A stretch of 64,000 nucleotides of DNA from Nonlabens xiamenensis. Its GTDB lineage: Bacteria; Bacteroidota; Bacteroidia; Flavobacteriales; Flavobacteriaceae. This document shows, one piece after another, positions 25,134 to 32,526 of the stretch. Each line of letters begins with the position of its first letter. Within the stretch, counting starts at the first letter, position 1. Under the pieces are notes generated by a model that ran no database searches, had not been told where the DNA came from, and was given only the letters and a program-made list of their open reading frames with translations. The stretch spans positions 186,001-250,000 of the forward strand of contig NZ_RMVE01000002.1 of assembly GCF_003865345.1 (NCBI RefSeq). The letters run 5' to 3'. Made by a program: the position numbers and the translations under genes.

Positions 25134-27554
25134 ATGTCTAACCCGCTGCCTTTGAAAAGCCTACTGATTTACGGATTGTTACTTCTTCACGCCATTGGTT
25201 TCAATTGCCTGGCCCAAACTCCTGCCGCAAAGGTAGATCGGATGACTCCCAATAAAGCTACGTTGTCGGGCACTGTCACCGAAGAAGGTACTGGAGAAAC
25301 CATGCTGAATGTAAACGTAGTTATTAAGGAGCTGAACACCGGAACCGTAACCAATGCTTATGGCTTTTACTCCATCACCCTGCCCATAGGAAGTTATAGC
25401 GTCCAATATTCCAGTATAGGTTATGAAACCATAGAAAAAATCGTTGATTTACAAGAGAACGTAAAACTGAACCTAAGTTTACGCCAGCAGGGAGAAGAAT
25501 TGGATGCCATCGTGATCGAGTCCGATGTGGAACGATTGAGCACCAAATCTCCCCAGATGAGCGTCAATGCGCTCTCCATAGAAACCATAAAAAAAATTCC
25601 CGTGGTGTTGGGAGAAACCGATCTGGTCAAAGCACTAACCCTGTTGCCTGGAGTAACCAATGCTGGAGAGGGTGCCAGCGGATTCAACGTCAGAGGTGGA
25701 GCTGCTGACCAGAACCTCGTGTTGCTGGATGAGGCTACCTTGTACGGAAGCGATCATCTATTCGGTTTTTTCTCCGTTTTTAATCCTGATGCTATCAAAG
25801 ATTTAAAACTCTATAAAGGCGGGATTCCTGCGCGCTATGGTGGTCGTGTTTCTAGTGTTCTGGATATTTACCAACGTGACGGGAACAAGAAAAGATTCAG
25901 TGGGACAGGTGGTATAGGTCTTGTGGCCAGTAGATTGCTTTTTGAGGGACCGATCATCAAGGACAAAGCCTCTTTCTTGGTCGGTGGTCGCAGCAGTTAT
26001 GCCCATTTATTTTTGCCCTTATTTGACATTGATAATACGGCCTATTTTTATGACCTCAATGCAAAAGTGAGTTTTACGCTCGACGAAAACAACCGCTTGT
26101 ATATGTCCAGCTATTTTGGTCGGGACGTATTTGAGGTAAACAACCTTTTTGGCAATGTTTTCGGCAATAGTTTTGTCAACTTACGCTGGAACCATTTATT
26201 TAACGACAAATGGTTTTCCAACGCTTCCATCATCTATAGCGATTATAATTACGGATTGGAATTGGATTTTGTGGAATTTGTCTTTGACAGCGGAATCACC
26301 AACCTCAATGCCAAATACGATCTGACCCATTATATCAGTGATAAAGCAAAAATTAGATATGGTCTGAATTCGATCTATTACGAATTTGATCCTGGAAAAA
26401 TCACCCCAACTACCCCTTCCAGTGCGGTAAATCGCAGGCAATTGATCAAAAAATACGCTTGGGAAAACGGAATTTATGCCGACGGATCTTTAAGTCTTTC
26501 GGACCGTATAAATATAGACGCAGGACTACGGATCAGTACGTTCAATCGTTTGGGACAGGAAAGCTTAAATATTTATGCAGATGATCAGCCTTTGCTGTAC
26601 AATCAGCAGTTGGGGATTTACGAAAAAGCCGAACCCATAGGTACTTTTGCTAGCGATCGCAGCACTACCCTAGAATCATTTGTCAATTTAGAACCGCGAT
26701 TCTCCATCGCCTACTCCCTGGATGATCAAACCAGTATAAAGGCCAGTTACCAGCGTATTAATCAATACATCCATTTGATTTCCAATACCAACGCACCTAC
26801 ACCTTTTGATTTATATGCCCCCAGCGGAACTTTCATTGATCCACAACAAGGTGATCAGGTTGCTGCAGGTTTTTTTAAAAACATCAATGATTATTCACTG
26901 GAAGCCGAAGTCTTTTATAAAGAAGTCGACAACCGATTGGATTATATTGACGGTGCTGATCTGATCGCCAATGATGCGGTAGAGCAAATTCTACTGAGTG
27001 GTAAGGCACGTGCTTATGGTTTGGAATTGCTGCTGCGAAAAAATGAAGGAAACTTACAAGGTTGGATAGCTTATACCCTATCTAAAAGCGAGCAACGCAC
27101 ACCCGGACGGACGGCCGATGAGCCAGGAATTAACAACGGAGAATGGTATAATGCTGCCTGGGACAAAACCCATGATCTGACCATTACTTCCAGTTATGAT
27201 TGGAACAAGAAGTGGGATTTTGGTGCCAATTTTACCTTGCAAACCGGTCCACCAGTTACATTCCCCAATGGACAATACAATTTTGACGGTCAATTTGTAC
27301 CAACTTTTGAGTCGAGAAACAGCAGCAGGCTACCGGCTATTCACCGGTTGGATTTAAGTGCTACCTATACCCCACATCCCGAACGTACTAAAGGCTGGCA
27401 ATCCAGTTGGGTTTTTAGTCTTTACAATGTGTATAACCGACGCAATGCGGCCAGTATCAGTTTCGGAGAAAATGAAGATACCAACAGAAATGAAGCGACC
27501 AGACTGTCTATATTTGGTATAGTACCCGCAGTCACTTATAATTTTAAATTCTGA
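25134..27554 (+). CDS. TonB-dependent outer-membrane receptor with carboxypeptidase-like domain
   Basis: An 806-residue receptor. Signal peptide to about residue 27 (LLLLHAIGFNCLAQ), then a carboxypeptidase regulatory-like beta domain (ATLSGTVTEEGTGETMLNVNV to about residue 115), a plug domain (LVKALTLLPGVTNAGEGASGFNVRGG, LVLLDEATLYG, IPARYGGRVSSVLDIYQRDG) and a barrel ending VTYNFKF. It imports an unknown ligand across the outer membrane with TonB energy. It is paired 3 bp away with a DUF4249 lipoprotein, a standard Bacteroidota couple, sometimes linked to iron or small-molecule uptake. Confidence 0.94.
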   Translation: MSNPLPLKSLLIYGLLLLHAIGFNCLAQTPAAKVDRMTPNKATLSGTVTEEGTGETMLNVNVVIKELNTGTVTNAYGFYSITLPIGSYSVQYSSIGYETIEKIVDLQENVKLNLSLRQQGEELDAIVIESDVERLSTKSPQMSVNALSIETIKKIPVVLGETDLVKALTLLPGVTNAGEGASGFNVRGGAADQNLVLLDEATLYGSDHLFGFFSVFNPDAIKDLKLYKGGIPARYGGRVSSVLDIYQRDGNKKRFSGTGGIGLVASRLLFEGPIIKDKASFLVGGRSSYAHLFLPLFDIDNTAYFYDLNAKVSFTLDENNRLYMSSYFGRDVFEVNNLFGNVFGNSFVNLRWNHLFNDKWFSNASIIYSDYNYGLELDFVEFVFDSGITNLNAKYDLTHYISDKAKIRYGLNSIYYEFDPGKITPTTPSSAVNRRQLIKKYAWENGIYADGSLSLSDRINIDAGLRISTFNRLGQESLNIYADDQPLLYNQQLGIYEKAEPIGTFASDRSTTLESFVNLEPRFSIAYSLDDQTSIKASYQRINQYIHLISNTNAPTPFDLYAPSGTFIDPQQGDQVAAGFFKNINDYSLEAEVFYKEVDNRLDYIDGADLIANDAVEQILLSGKARAYGLELLLRKNEGNLQGWIAYTLSKSEQRTPGRTADEPGINNGEWYNAAWDKTHDLTITSSYDWNKKWDFGANFTLQTGPPVTFPNGQYNFDGQFVPTFESRNSSRLPAIHRLDLSATYTPHPERTKGWQSSWVFSLYNVYNRRNAASISFGENEDTNRNEATRLSIFGIVPAVTYNFKF

Positions 27555-27557
27555 TCC

Positions 27558-28370
27558 ATGAGAAGCTTATTGATTGTTTTGTGCTGTTGTGTTTGTTTTT
27601 CTAGTTGCGAAGATGTGATCGATGTAGATTTAAACACGGCCGCTCCTAGATTGGTGATCGATGCAACTATGGAATTGAACAGCGATGGAACTACGAGCAC
27701 AAGAGTGAAACTAACCCGTTCTACTGGATTTTATGTAGAAGAACCAGTGATAGTGACGGATGCTGAAGTTGTCATCATTGACGAGCTTGGAACCAGATTC
27801 CCCATCCCTCACAACGCCAATGGTATTTATACCAGCGATAACAGCTTTCTCTCCGACCGTAACGACACAAGCCAATTTTCGCTAGAAATCACCGATAATT
27901 CTTTTGTTTATACTGCTACTGAATCCCTGGAGCAAACCGTACCTATTACTCAAGTATCTCAAGAAAGTATAGATGGATTTGGCGATGATATTTTTCAGAT
28001 CGAAGCCTTTTTTTCAGATCCACAGGGATTGGGGAACTTTTATTTATTTGAATACAATGATGATGAAAACGCCCAAATTGACATCGGGAACGATGAATTC
28101 ATCGACGGTAACGAGGCCAAAACCATATTTTTCCTGGAAGACTTAGAAGCGGGTGAAATGGCCCAATTGCGCATCGTAGGTATTGATGAGGCCTGCTTTT
28201 CTTTTTACGAAACTTTGTTGCAACAAACAGATGGTGCTGGTGGCCCCTTCTCTACTCAACCAGCGACAGTACGAGGGAACATCATCAACAGTACCAACCC
28301 AGATCGGTTCCCTTTTGGATACTTCAGAGTATCAGAGGTATTTGAAGTCGAATATACCATTCAGGAATAA
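27558..28370 (+). CDS. DUF4249 lipoprotein, partner of the TonB receptor
   Basis: A 270-residue exported protein with a lipoprotein signal peptide (VLCCCVCFSSC, Cys as lipidation site) followed directly by EDVIDVDLNTAAPRLVIDATM, the hallmark of DUF4249. The middle is beta-rich, with repeated acidic segments. Members sit next to TonB receptors with a carboxypeptidase-like domain and are presumed surface partners that help capture ligand. It starts 3 bp after the receptor stop, so the two are one operon. Confidence 0.9.
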   Translation: MRSLLIVLCCCVCFSSCEDVIDVDLNTAAPRLVIDATMELNSDGTTSTRVKLTRSTGFYVEEPVIVTDAEVVIIDELGTRFPIPHNANGIYTSDNSFLSDRNDTSQFSLEITDNSFVYTATESLEQTVPITQVSQESIDGFGDDIFQIEAFFSDPQGLGNFYLFEYNDDENAQIDIGNDEFIDGNEAKTIFFLEDLEAGEMAQLRIVGIDEACFSFYETLLQQTDGAGGPFSTQPATVRGNIINSTNPDRFPFGYFRVSEVFEVEYTIQE

Positions 28371-28410
28371 GAGAGATATTTGTTGGCTATAGACCAGTGC
28401 AAAATTTGGC

Positions 28411-28905
28411 TTAAAGCCGAAAAATAGCCTTGTTTTCCTTCATGAAATTCCAGTGGTAACGTGGATCATCTCCGCTGAAACGCTCTACCCTGTTACGCTC
28501 CTTACCTGTATGGTCTAAGGCTATAATGGTAGGAAAGGTCACATCGTATTGGTCCGCTAATTTTTTATTGGCTTTTTTATCCTTCATGGGAATGATATCG
28601 TCCCTGTACGGGCTGTCTAAATATACCAGATGATAGTTTTGTGATTGCTCTAAAAACTCATCCGTATGTAAAAAATATTGTTCGAGTTTTTTACAAGGGG
28701 TACACCAATCACTACCTGTAAAATAGACCAAGATCGGCTTCTTGGTGGAACGCGCTTTCTTTTTAGCATCCTCCAGGCTGGTGAACCAATTCAAATGTGG
28801 TTCTTCTTGAAGTTCTTGCGTTGGGGTTGCCGAGGTGGCCACAGCCATTTCCTGGGCGGTAGATAGAAAGCTTACAAACAGAAAGAAAATAAAAAGTATT
28901 CTCAT
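28411..28905 (-). CDS. Secreted thioredoxin-family protein
   Basis: A 164-residue protein with a signal peptide (ILFIFFLFVSFLSTAQ) and a thioredoxin fold with the active-site Cys pair in GSDWCTPCKKL, then FLHTDEFL, YDVTFPTIIALDHTGKE with the conserved cis-Pro region. It resembles DUF255/thioredoxin_7-type proteins of the periplasm. It probably reduces or isomerises disulfides in exported proteins. It is transcribed alone, converging with the DUF4249 gene, 40 bp apart. Confidence 0.88.
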   Translation of the reverse strand: MRILFIFFLFVSFLSTAQEMAVATSATPTQELQEEPHLNWFTSLEDAKKKARSTKKPILVYFTGSDWCTPCKKLEQYFLHTDEFLEQSQNYHLVYLDSPYRDDIIPMKDKKANKKLADQYDVTFPTIIALDHTGKERNRVERFSGDDPRYHWNFMKENKAIFRL

Positions 28906-28922
28906 GGATATAAATTTCGCAA

Positions 28923-28951
28923 CAAAAATAAAATTTTTAGAAATGGGTCAA
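28923..28951 (-). promoter_or_regulatory. Promoter of the secreted thioredoxin gene
   Basis: On the minus strand TTG (28951-28949) and TATTTTTG (28930-28923) are 18 bp apart, followed by the ATG 17 bp downstream. Confidence 0.5.
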
Positions 28952-28966
28952 TAATCCTGCCAATTG

Positions 28967-29593
28967 CTAAACGTAGGAGATCATTTCTTGTTGTTGACGA
29001 CGTACTTTTTTCATTTGGGACATCAAATCTTCTTCAGATCTATAGCCGACGGGTAAAAGTAAAGTGCTTTCTAAGCCCAATTTCTCCAATCCCAACAGCT
29101 GGTTGATTTTTTTTGGCTCAAAGCCTTCCATCGGACAAGAATCAATTTTTTCCATGGCGCAAACCGTGAGTAGATTCCCCATGATTAGATATGCCTGGTT
29201 CCGCGCCCATTGGCGCACATCTTCTTTGGCCTTATTGGCAAATTCACTTTCCAAAAATTCGCGAAAAGGTTGAAGCACCTCTTCTGGTGTCCCACGTTGT
29301 TGCTGAACCATATTGAAATACTCAGTCACATAGGCATCATCCACATGGACGGTGCATAAAACCAAAACTGCACTGGCATCTTTTACCTGTAGTTGACCAA
29401 AGGAATGAGCAACCATTTGGTCTTTGATGTCCTGATCAGTTACTAGGATTAGCCGGCAAGGCTGTAACCCATAGGAAGTGGCGGTAAGGTTAAAAGCTTT
29501 GGCCAACAGGTCCAACTGGTTTTCTTCCAAATGACGTTCCGAATCAAATTTTTTGGTGGCGTATCGCCATTCAAGACTATTTATGCTGTTCAT
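28967..29593 (-). CDS. NAD(P)H-dependent nitroreductase-family oxidoreductase
   Basis: A 208-residue FMN enzyme of the NfsB/FMN-reductase type. Signs are the N-terminal WRYATKKFD, LAKAFNLTATSYGLQPCRLILV with FMN-contacting residues, LIMGNLLTVCAMEKIDSCPMEGFEPKKIN in the middle, and LLPVGYRSEEDL near the end. These proteins reduce nitroaromatics, quinones or flavins. It is a single gene, divergent from the thioesterase. Physiological substrate unknown. Confidence 0.9.
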   Translation of the reverse strand: MNSINSLEWRYATKKFDSERHLEENQLDLLAKAFNLTATSYGLQPCRLILVTDQDIKDQMVAHSFGQLQVKDASAVLVLCTVHVDDAYVTEYFNMVQQQRGTPEEVLQPFREFLESEFANKAKEDVRQWARNQAYLIMGNLLTVCAMEKIDSCPMEGFEPKKINQLLGLEKLGLESTLLLPVGYRSEEDLMSQMKKVRRQQQEMISYV

Positions 29594-29719
29594 ATTTGCT
29601 AATCCTTATATTTGTGATAGCCGGCAGAAGTTAGCCTTCCTTTTTAAAAGCAAGCATCTGCCATATACAAAATTAAGCAACTGTCTACAGCTGATTGAGC
29701 TTTACCATAGGATAAATCA

Positions 29720-30106
29720 ATGAAGGATATCGACAAACGTATCGCTGACGCGGAAACCAGGATCTTTAAAGCTGTTTTTCCCAACACCACTAATCACTAC
29801 GATACTTTATTTGGTGGGACGGCGTTACATTTAATGGATGAAGTGTCCTTTATTTGTGCTACCAGGTTTTCACGGAAAAAAGTGGTCACCATCAGTACGG
29901 ATAAGATTGACTTTAAAAAACCAATTCCGCAAGGAAGCATTATCGAGCTCGTAGGCAGGATCAGTAAAGTAGGCCGAACCAGCTGCGAAGTAGAAACCAC
30001 CATTTATATGGAAGACATGTACAGTTATACACGGGAGAAAGTCGTTGGTGGCACTTTTACTTTTGTCGCTATCGACGATGACAAAAAACCAACGTCTATT
30101 ATTTAA
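29720..30106 (+). CDS. Hotdog-fold acyl-CoA thioesterase (YciA-like)
   Basis: A 128-residue thioesterase. The sequence FPNTTNHYDTLFGGTALHLMDE (described in part) carries the conserved Asn/Gly/Asp core of the YciA/BACH group, followed by VVTISTDKIDFKKPIPQGSI and VGRTSCEVETTIY. It hydrolyses acyl-CoA, possibly medium- or long-chain. It ends in TAATG with the next gene, so the two are translationally coupled. A plus-strand TATATTTG at 29607-29614 may be its promoter. Confidence 0.9.
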   Translation: MKDIDKRIADAETRIFKAVFPNTTNHYDTLFGGTALHLMDEVSFICATRFSRKKVVTISTDKIDFKKPIPQGSIIELVGRISKVGRTSCEVETTIYMEDMYSYTREKVVGGTFTFVAIDDDKKPTSII

Positions 30107-30762
30107 TGCGTAGATTTCTCAACATCCTGGTATTTGTAGTCGTTGCTATTGTGGTTGGTATTCTCGTATTACAACTCCATGTAAAAAAAGTATCCAGACC
30201 GCATATCTACACGAACATAAAGGAGGTACCGGCTGCCCACACCGGGATCGTTTTGGGTGCCAGTGTAAGACCAGACAAAAGTCTGTCGCTTATTTTACAG
30301 GACCGGGTGGATGCTGCCTTACTGGCTTATAAAGAAAACAAGATCAAAAAATTCCTATTGAGTGGTGATCATGGTGATAAGCATTATGACGAGGTCAACG
30401 CCATGAAGGATTATCTCAATGAAAAAGGCGTACCGAATGAGGATATTTTTCTAGACCACGCCGGTTTTGATACCTATGACAGTATGTTTAGAGCCAGGGA
30501 TGTCTTTGAGGTAGAGGAAGCAATTGTTTTCACCCAAGAATTCCATTTACCCAGGGCCATCTATCTCGGTCAAAAATTAGGTTTAAACATTGATGGATAT
30601 GTGGTAGATCAGCATAATTACGAAGGAAACAGCCACTTTAAACGCAGAGAATGGCTCGCCAATATCAAAGCGTGGATGGAATTGAATATTGAGAAGCAGC
30701 CCACTTTCACCGGTACTGTGATTCCGATTACAGGTGATAGTTCGCCTTCACACGACCCTTAG
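30106..30762 (+). CDS. DUF218/SanA-ElyC-like membrane-anchored protein
   Basis: A 218-residue protein with one N-terminal membrane anchor (residues 4-25) and a DUF218 domain: HTGIVLGASVRPDKSLSLIL, DRVDAALLAYKENKIKKFLLSG, YDEVNAMKDYLNEKGVP, FDTYDSMFRARDVF, FTQEFHLPRAIYLGQKLG. This is the SanA (vancomycin high-temperature exclusion) and YdcF group, linked to envelope integrity. It overlaps the thioesterase stop codon by one base. Its enzymatic activity is not established. Confidence 0.9.
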   Translation: MRRFLNILVFVVVAIVVGILVLQLHVKKVSRPHIYTNIKEVPAAHTGIVLGASVRPDKSLSLILQDRVDAALLAYKENKIKKFLLSGDHGDKHYDEVNAMKDYLNEKGVPNEDIFLDHAGFDTYDSMFRARDVFEVEEAIVFTQEFHLPRAIYLGQKLGLNIDGYVVDQHNYEGNSHFKRREWLANIKAWMELNIEKQPTFTGTVIPITGDSSPSHDP

Positions 30763-30852
30763 GATTGTCAACTCTTTAACAAGGACTAGTTAAAAGCTGT
30801 TAAGTGCAGCTGGCGGACTCTATAAAATGACTATTTTAAAGAAAAATAATTT

Positions 30853-31011
30853 ATGAGTACGACAAAAGATTCACCGAATCCAGAAAAAACCAGTAAAAAA
30901 GAGCAAGCCATTAATTTGGAAGCCACCCACGGAAAAGACATCAATCACCAGGTCAAGGACAAGAAGGAACACCATCAGCCCAGGGATACCATCAAGCAAG
31001 ATGGAGGGTAA
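30853..31011 (+). CDS. Small hydrophilic 52-residue protein
   Basis: Reading from the ATG at 30853 gives a 52-residue, Lys/Glu/His/Gln-rich protein (start MSTTKDSPNPEKTSKKEQAI, end DTIKQDGG) with no hydrophobic segment. Composition fits small disordered, stress-related or cargo proteins. It follows the DUF218 gene by 90 bp. I recognise no family; codon use looks like a real gene but confirmation would need homologues. Confidence 0.5.
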   Translation: MSTTKDSPNPEKTSKKEQAINLEATHGKDINHQVKDKKEHHQPRDTIKQDGG

Positions 31012-31078
31012 AAACAAAGAATATTTGTCTGCCGACAGATATTTTTTTTATCTACTGTCTTTAAATCTTGAAAAGTTG

Positions 31079-31086
31079 TATATTTG
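31079..31086 (+). promoter_or_regulatory. -7 promoter box of tRNA-Ser
   Basis: TATATTTG fits TAnnTTTG and lies 30 bp upstream of the tRNA-Ser 5' end. Confidence 0.5.
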
Positions 31087-31116
31087 CAACCGCTTTGAGA
31101 AAAGCGCAATTGACCT

Positions 31117-31201
31117 GGAGAAATGGCAGAGTGGTCGAATGCACCGGTCTTGAAAACCGGCGAGGGTCACACCTCCGGGGGTTCGAATCCCTCTTTCTCC
31201 G
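31117..31201 (+). tRNA. tRNA-Ser(TGA)
   Basis: The 85-nt sequence has acceptor arms GGAGAAA and TTTCTCC, a D-arm, an anticodon loop CTTGAAA with anticodon TGA, a long variable arm typical of tRNA-Ser, and a T-arm with GGTTCGAATCC. CCA is not encoded in full. tRNA-Ser genes are common integration sites, but no attachment repeat is seen here. Confidence 0.95.
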
Positions 31202-31208
31202 CAAAAGG

Positions 31209-31240
31209 AACCCGCAACGGAAGTTGCGGGTTTTCTTTTT
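31209..31240 (+). terminator. Terminator after tRNA-Ser
   Basis: AACCCGCAAC and GTTGCGGGTT form a perfect 10-bp stem with a GGAA loop, followed by TTCTTTTTT. Confidence 0.85.
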
Positions 31241-31241
31241 T

Positions 31242-32310
31242 ACACCACGAGCCAAGCCCAGCTTGAGCGAAGTGGGGTGAAAAAGAAAACCCACTGGGCG
31301 CAAGCACAGTGAAGGGTTTTATGTTTGCAAAGGATTACCTCATTTGGGATCAACACAGTTAATCCTTCTCTATAAAAATGGACAATTCAAAACCACAAGC
31401 CAAGCCCAGCTTGAGCGAAGTGGGGTCAAAAAGAAAACCCACTGGGCGCAAGCACAGTGAAGGGTTCTATGTTTGCAAAGGATTCCTCATTTGGGATCAA
31501 CACAGTTAATCCTTTTCCATAAAAATTTACAACGCAAAACAACAACCCAACCCCAGCTTGAGCGAAGTGGGGTAAAAAAGAAAACCCACTGGGCGCAAGC
31601 ACAGTGAAGGGTTCTATGGTTGCAAAGGATTCCTCATTTGGGATCAACACAGTTAATCCTTTTCCATAAAAATTTACAACGCAAAACAACAACCCAACCC
31701 CAGCTTGAGCGAAGTGGGGTAAAAAAGAAAACCCACTGGGCGCAAGCACAGTGAAGGGTTCTATGGTTGCAAAGGATTCCTCATTTGGGATCAACACAGT
31801 TAATCCTTTTCCATAAAAATTTACAACGCAAAACAACAACCCAACCCCAGCTTGAGCGAAGTGGGGTCAAAAAGAAAACCCACTGGGCGCAAGCACAGTG
31901 AAGGGTTTTATGTTTGCAAAGGATTACCTCATTTGGGATCAACACAGTTAATCCTTTTCCATAAAAATGGACAATTCAAAACCACGAGCCAAGCCCAGCT
32001 TAAGCGAACTGGCGTTAAAAAGAAAACCCACTGGGCGCAAGCACAGTGAAGGGTTCTATGGTTGCAAAGTAAACCCTATCTGGGATCAACACAAGTAATC
32101 CTTTTCCATAAAAATGGACAATTCAAAACCACGAGCCAAGCCCAGATTAAGCGAACTGGCGTTAAAAAGAAAACCCACTGGGCCCAAGCACAGTGAAGAG
32201 TTCTATGGTTGCAAAGGATTACCTATCTGGGATCAACACAGTTAATCCTTTTCCATAAGAATGGACAATTCAAAACCACGAGCCAAGCCCAGCTAGCGTG
32301 AAAAGAAGAA
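31242..32310. repeat. Seven tandem 147-148-bp repeats plus a partial copy
   Basis: A unit recurs seven times with CCCACTGGGCGCAAGCACAG starting at 31290, 31438, 31585, 31732, 31879, 32027 and 32174 (one with a C for G). Spacing is 148, 147, 147, 147, 148 and 147. Each unit holds two hairpins: a CCCAGCTT...AAGTGGG stem, degraded in the last copies, and an AACCCACTG...CAGTGAAGGGTT stem. Between them are a conserved GATCAACACAGTTAATCC segment and an AT-rich spacer. Middle copies are nearly identical, outer ones have drifted. Because 147 is a multiple of three, frames run through several units, but I do not regard these as genes. Confidence 0.9.
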
Positions 32311-32473
32311 AAAGAATATCCTCTGGATCTGTCTTCAGATCAGCGTGGATAAAAAACCAAAGGAGTTACCAAATACACCTAAATAATCTTGACAAGTCGT
32401 CAACCATGTAGCTCATGCGTCATACCCACAGTCGTACAGGCTATGACACTAACTAAAACAGCGGGAATAAAAT

Positions 32474-32503
32474 AAGCCCAATTCAATAAATTGAATTGGG
32501 CTT
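32474..32503. terminator. Perfect bidirectional hairpin
   Basis: AAGCCCAATTCAAT and its exact complement form a 14-bp stem with a 2-nt loop, 24 bp past the end of the minus-strand subtilase gene. It is the likely terminator for that gene. Confidence 0.8.
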
Positions 32504-32526
32504 ATGCACTTAAATGTTTTGAATTT

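Noticed and set aside
31117-31201. tRNA-Ser as an attachment site for an integrated element
   Set aside because: No duplicated tRNA 3' end and no integrase is seen nearby; the adjacent repeats do not match the tRNA.
31426-31839. A 137-residue minus-strand frame made of repeated 49-residue units
   Set aside because: It exists only because the tandem DNA unit is 147 bp, a multiple of three; hairpin arms fill it and outer units break it.
31242-32310. Possible CRISPR array
   Set aside because: Units are 147-148 bp with no short repeat/unique spacer pattern, and no cas genes are near.
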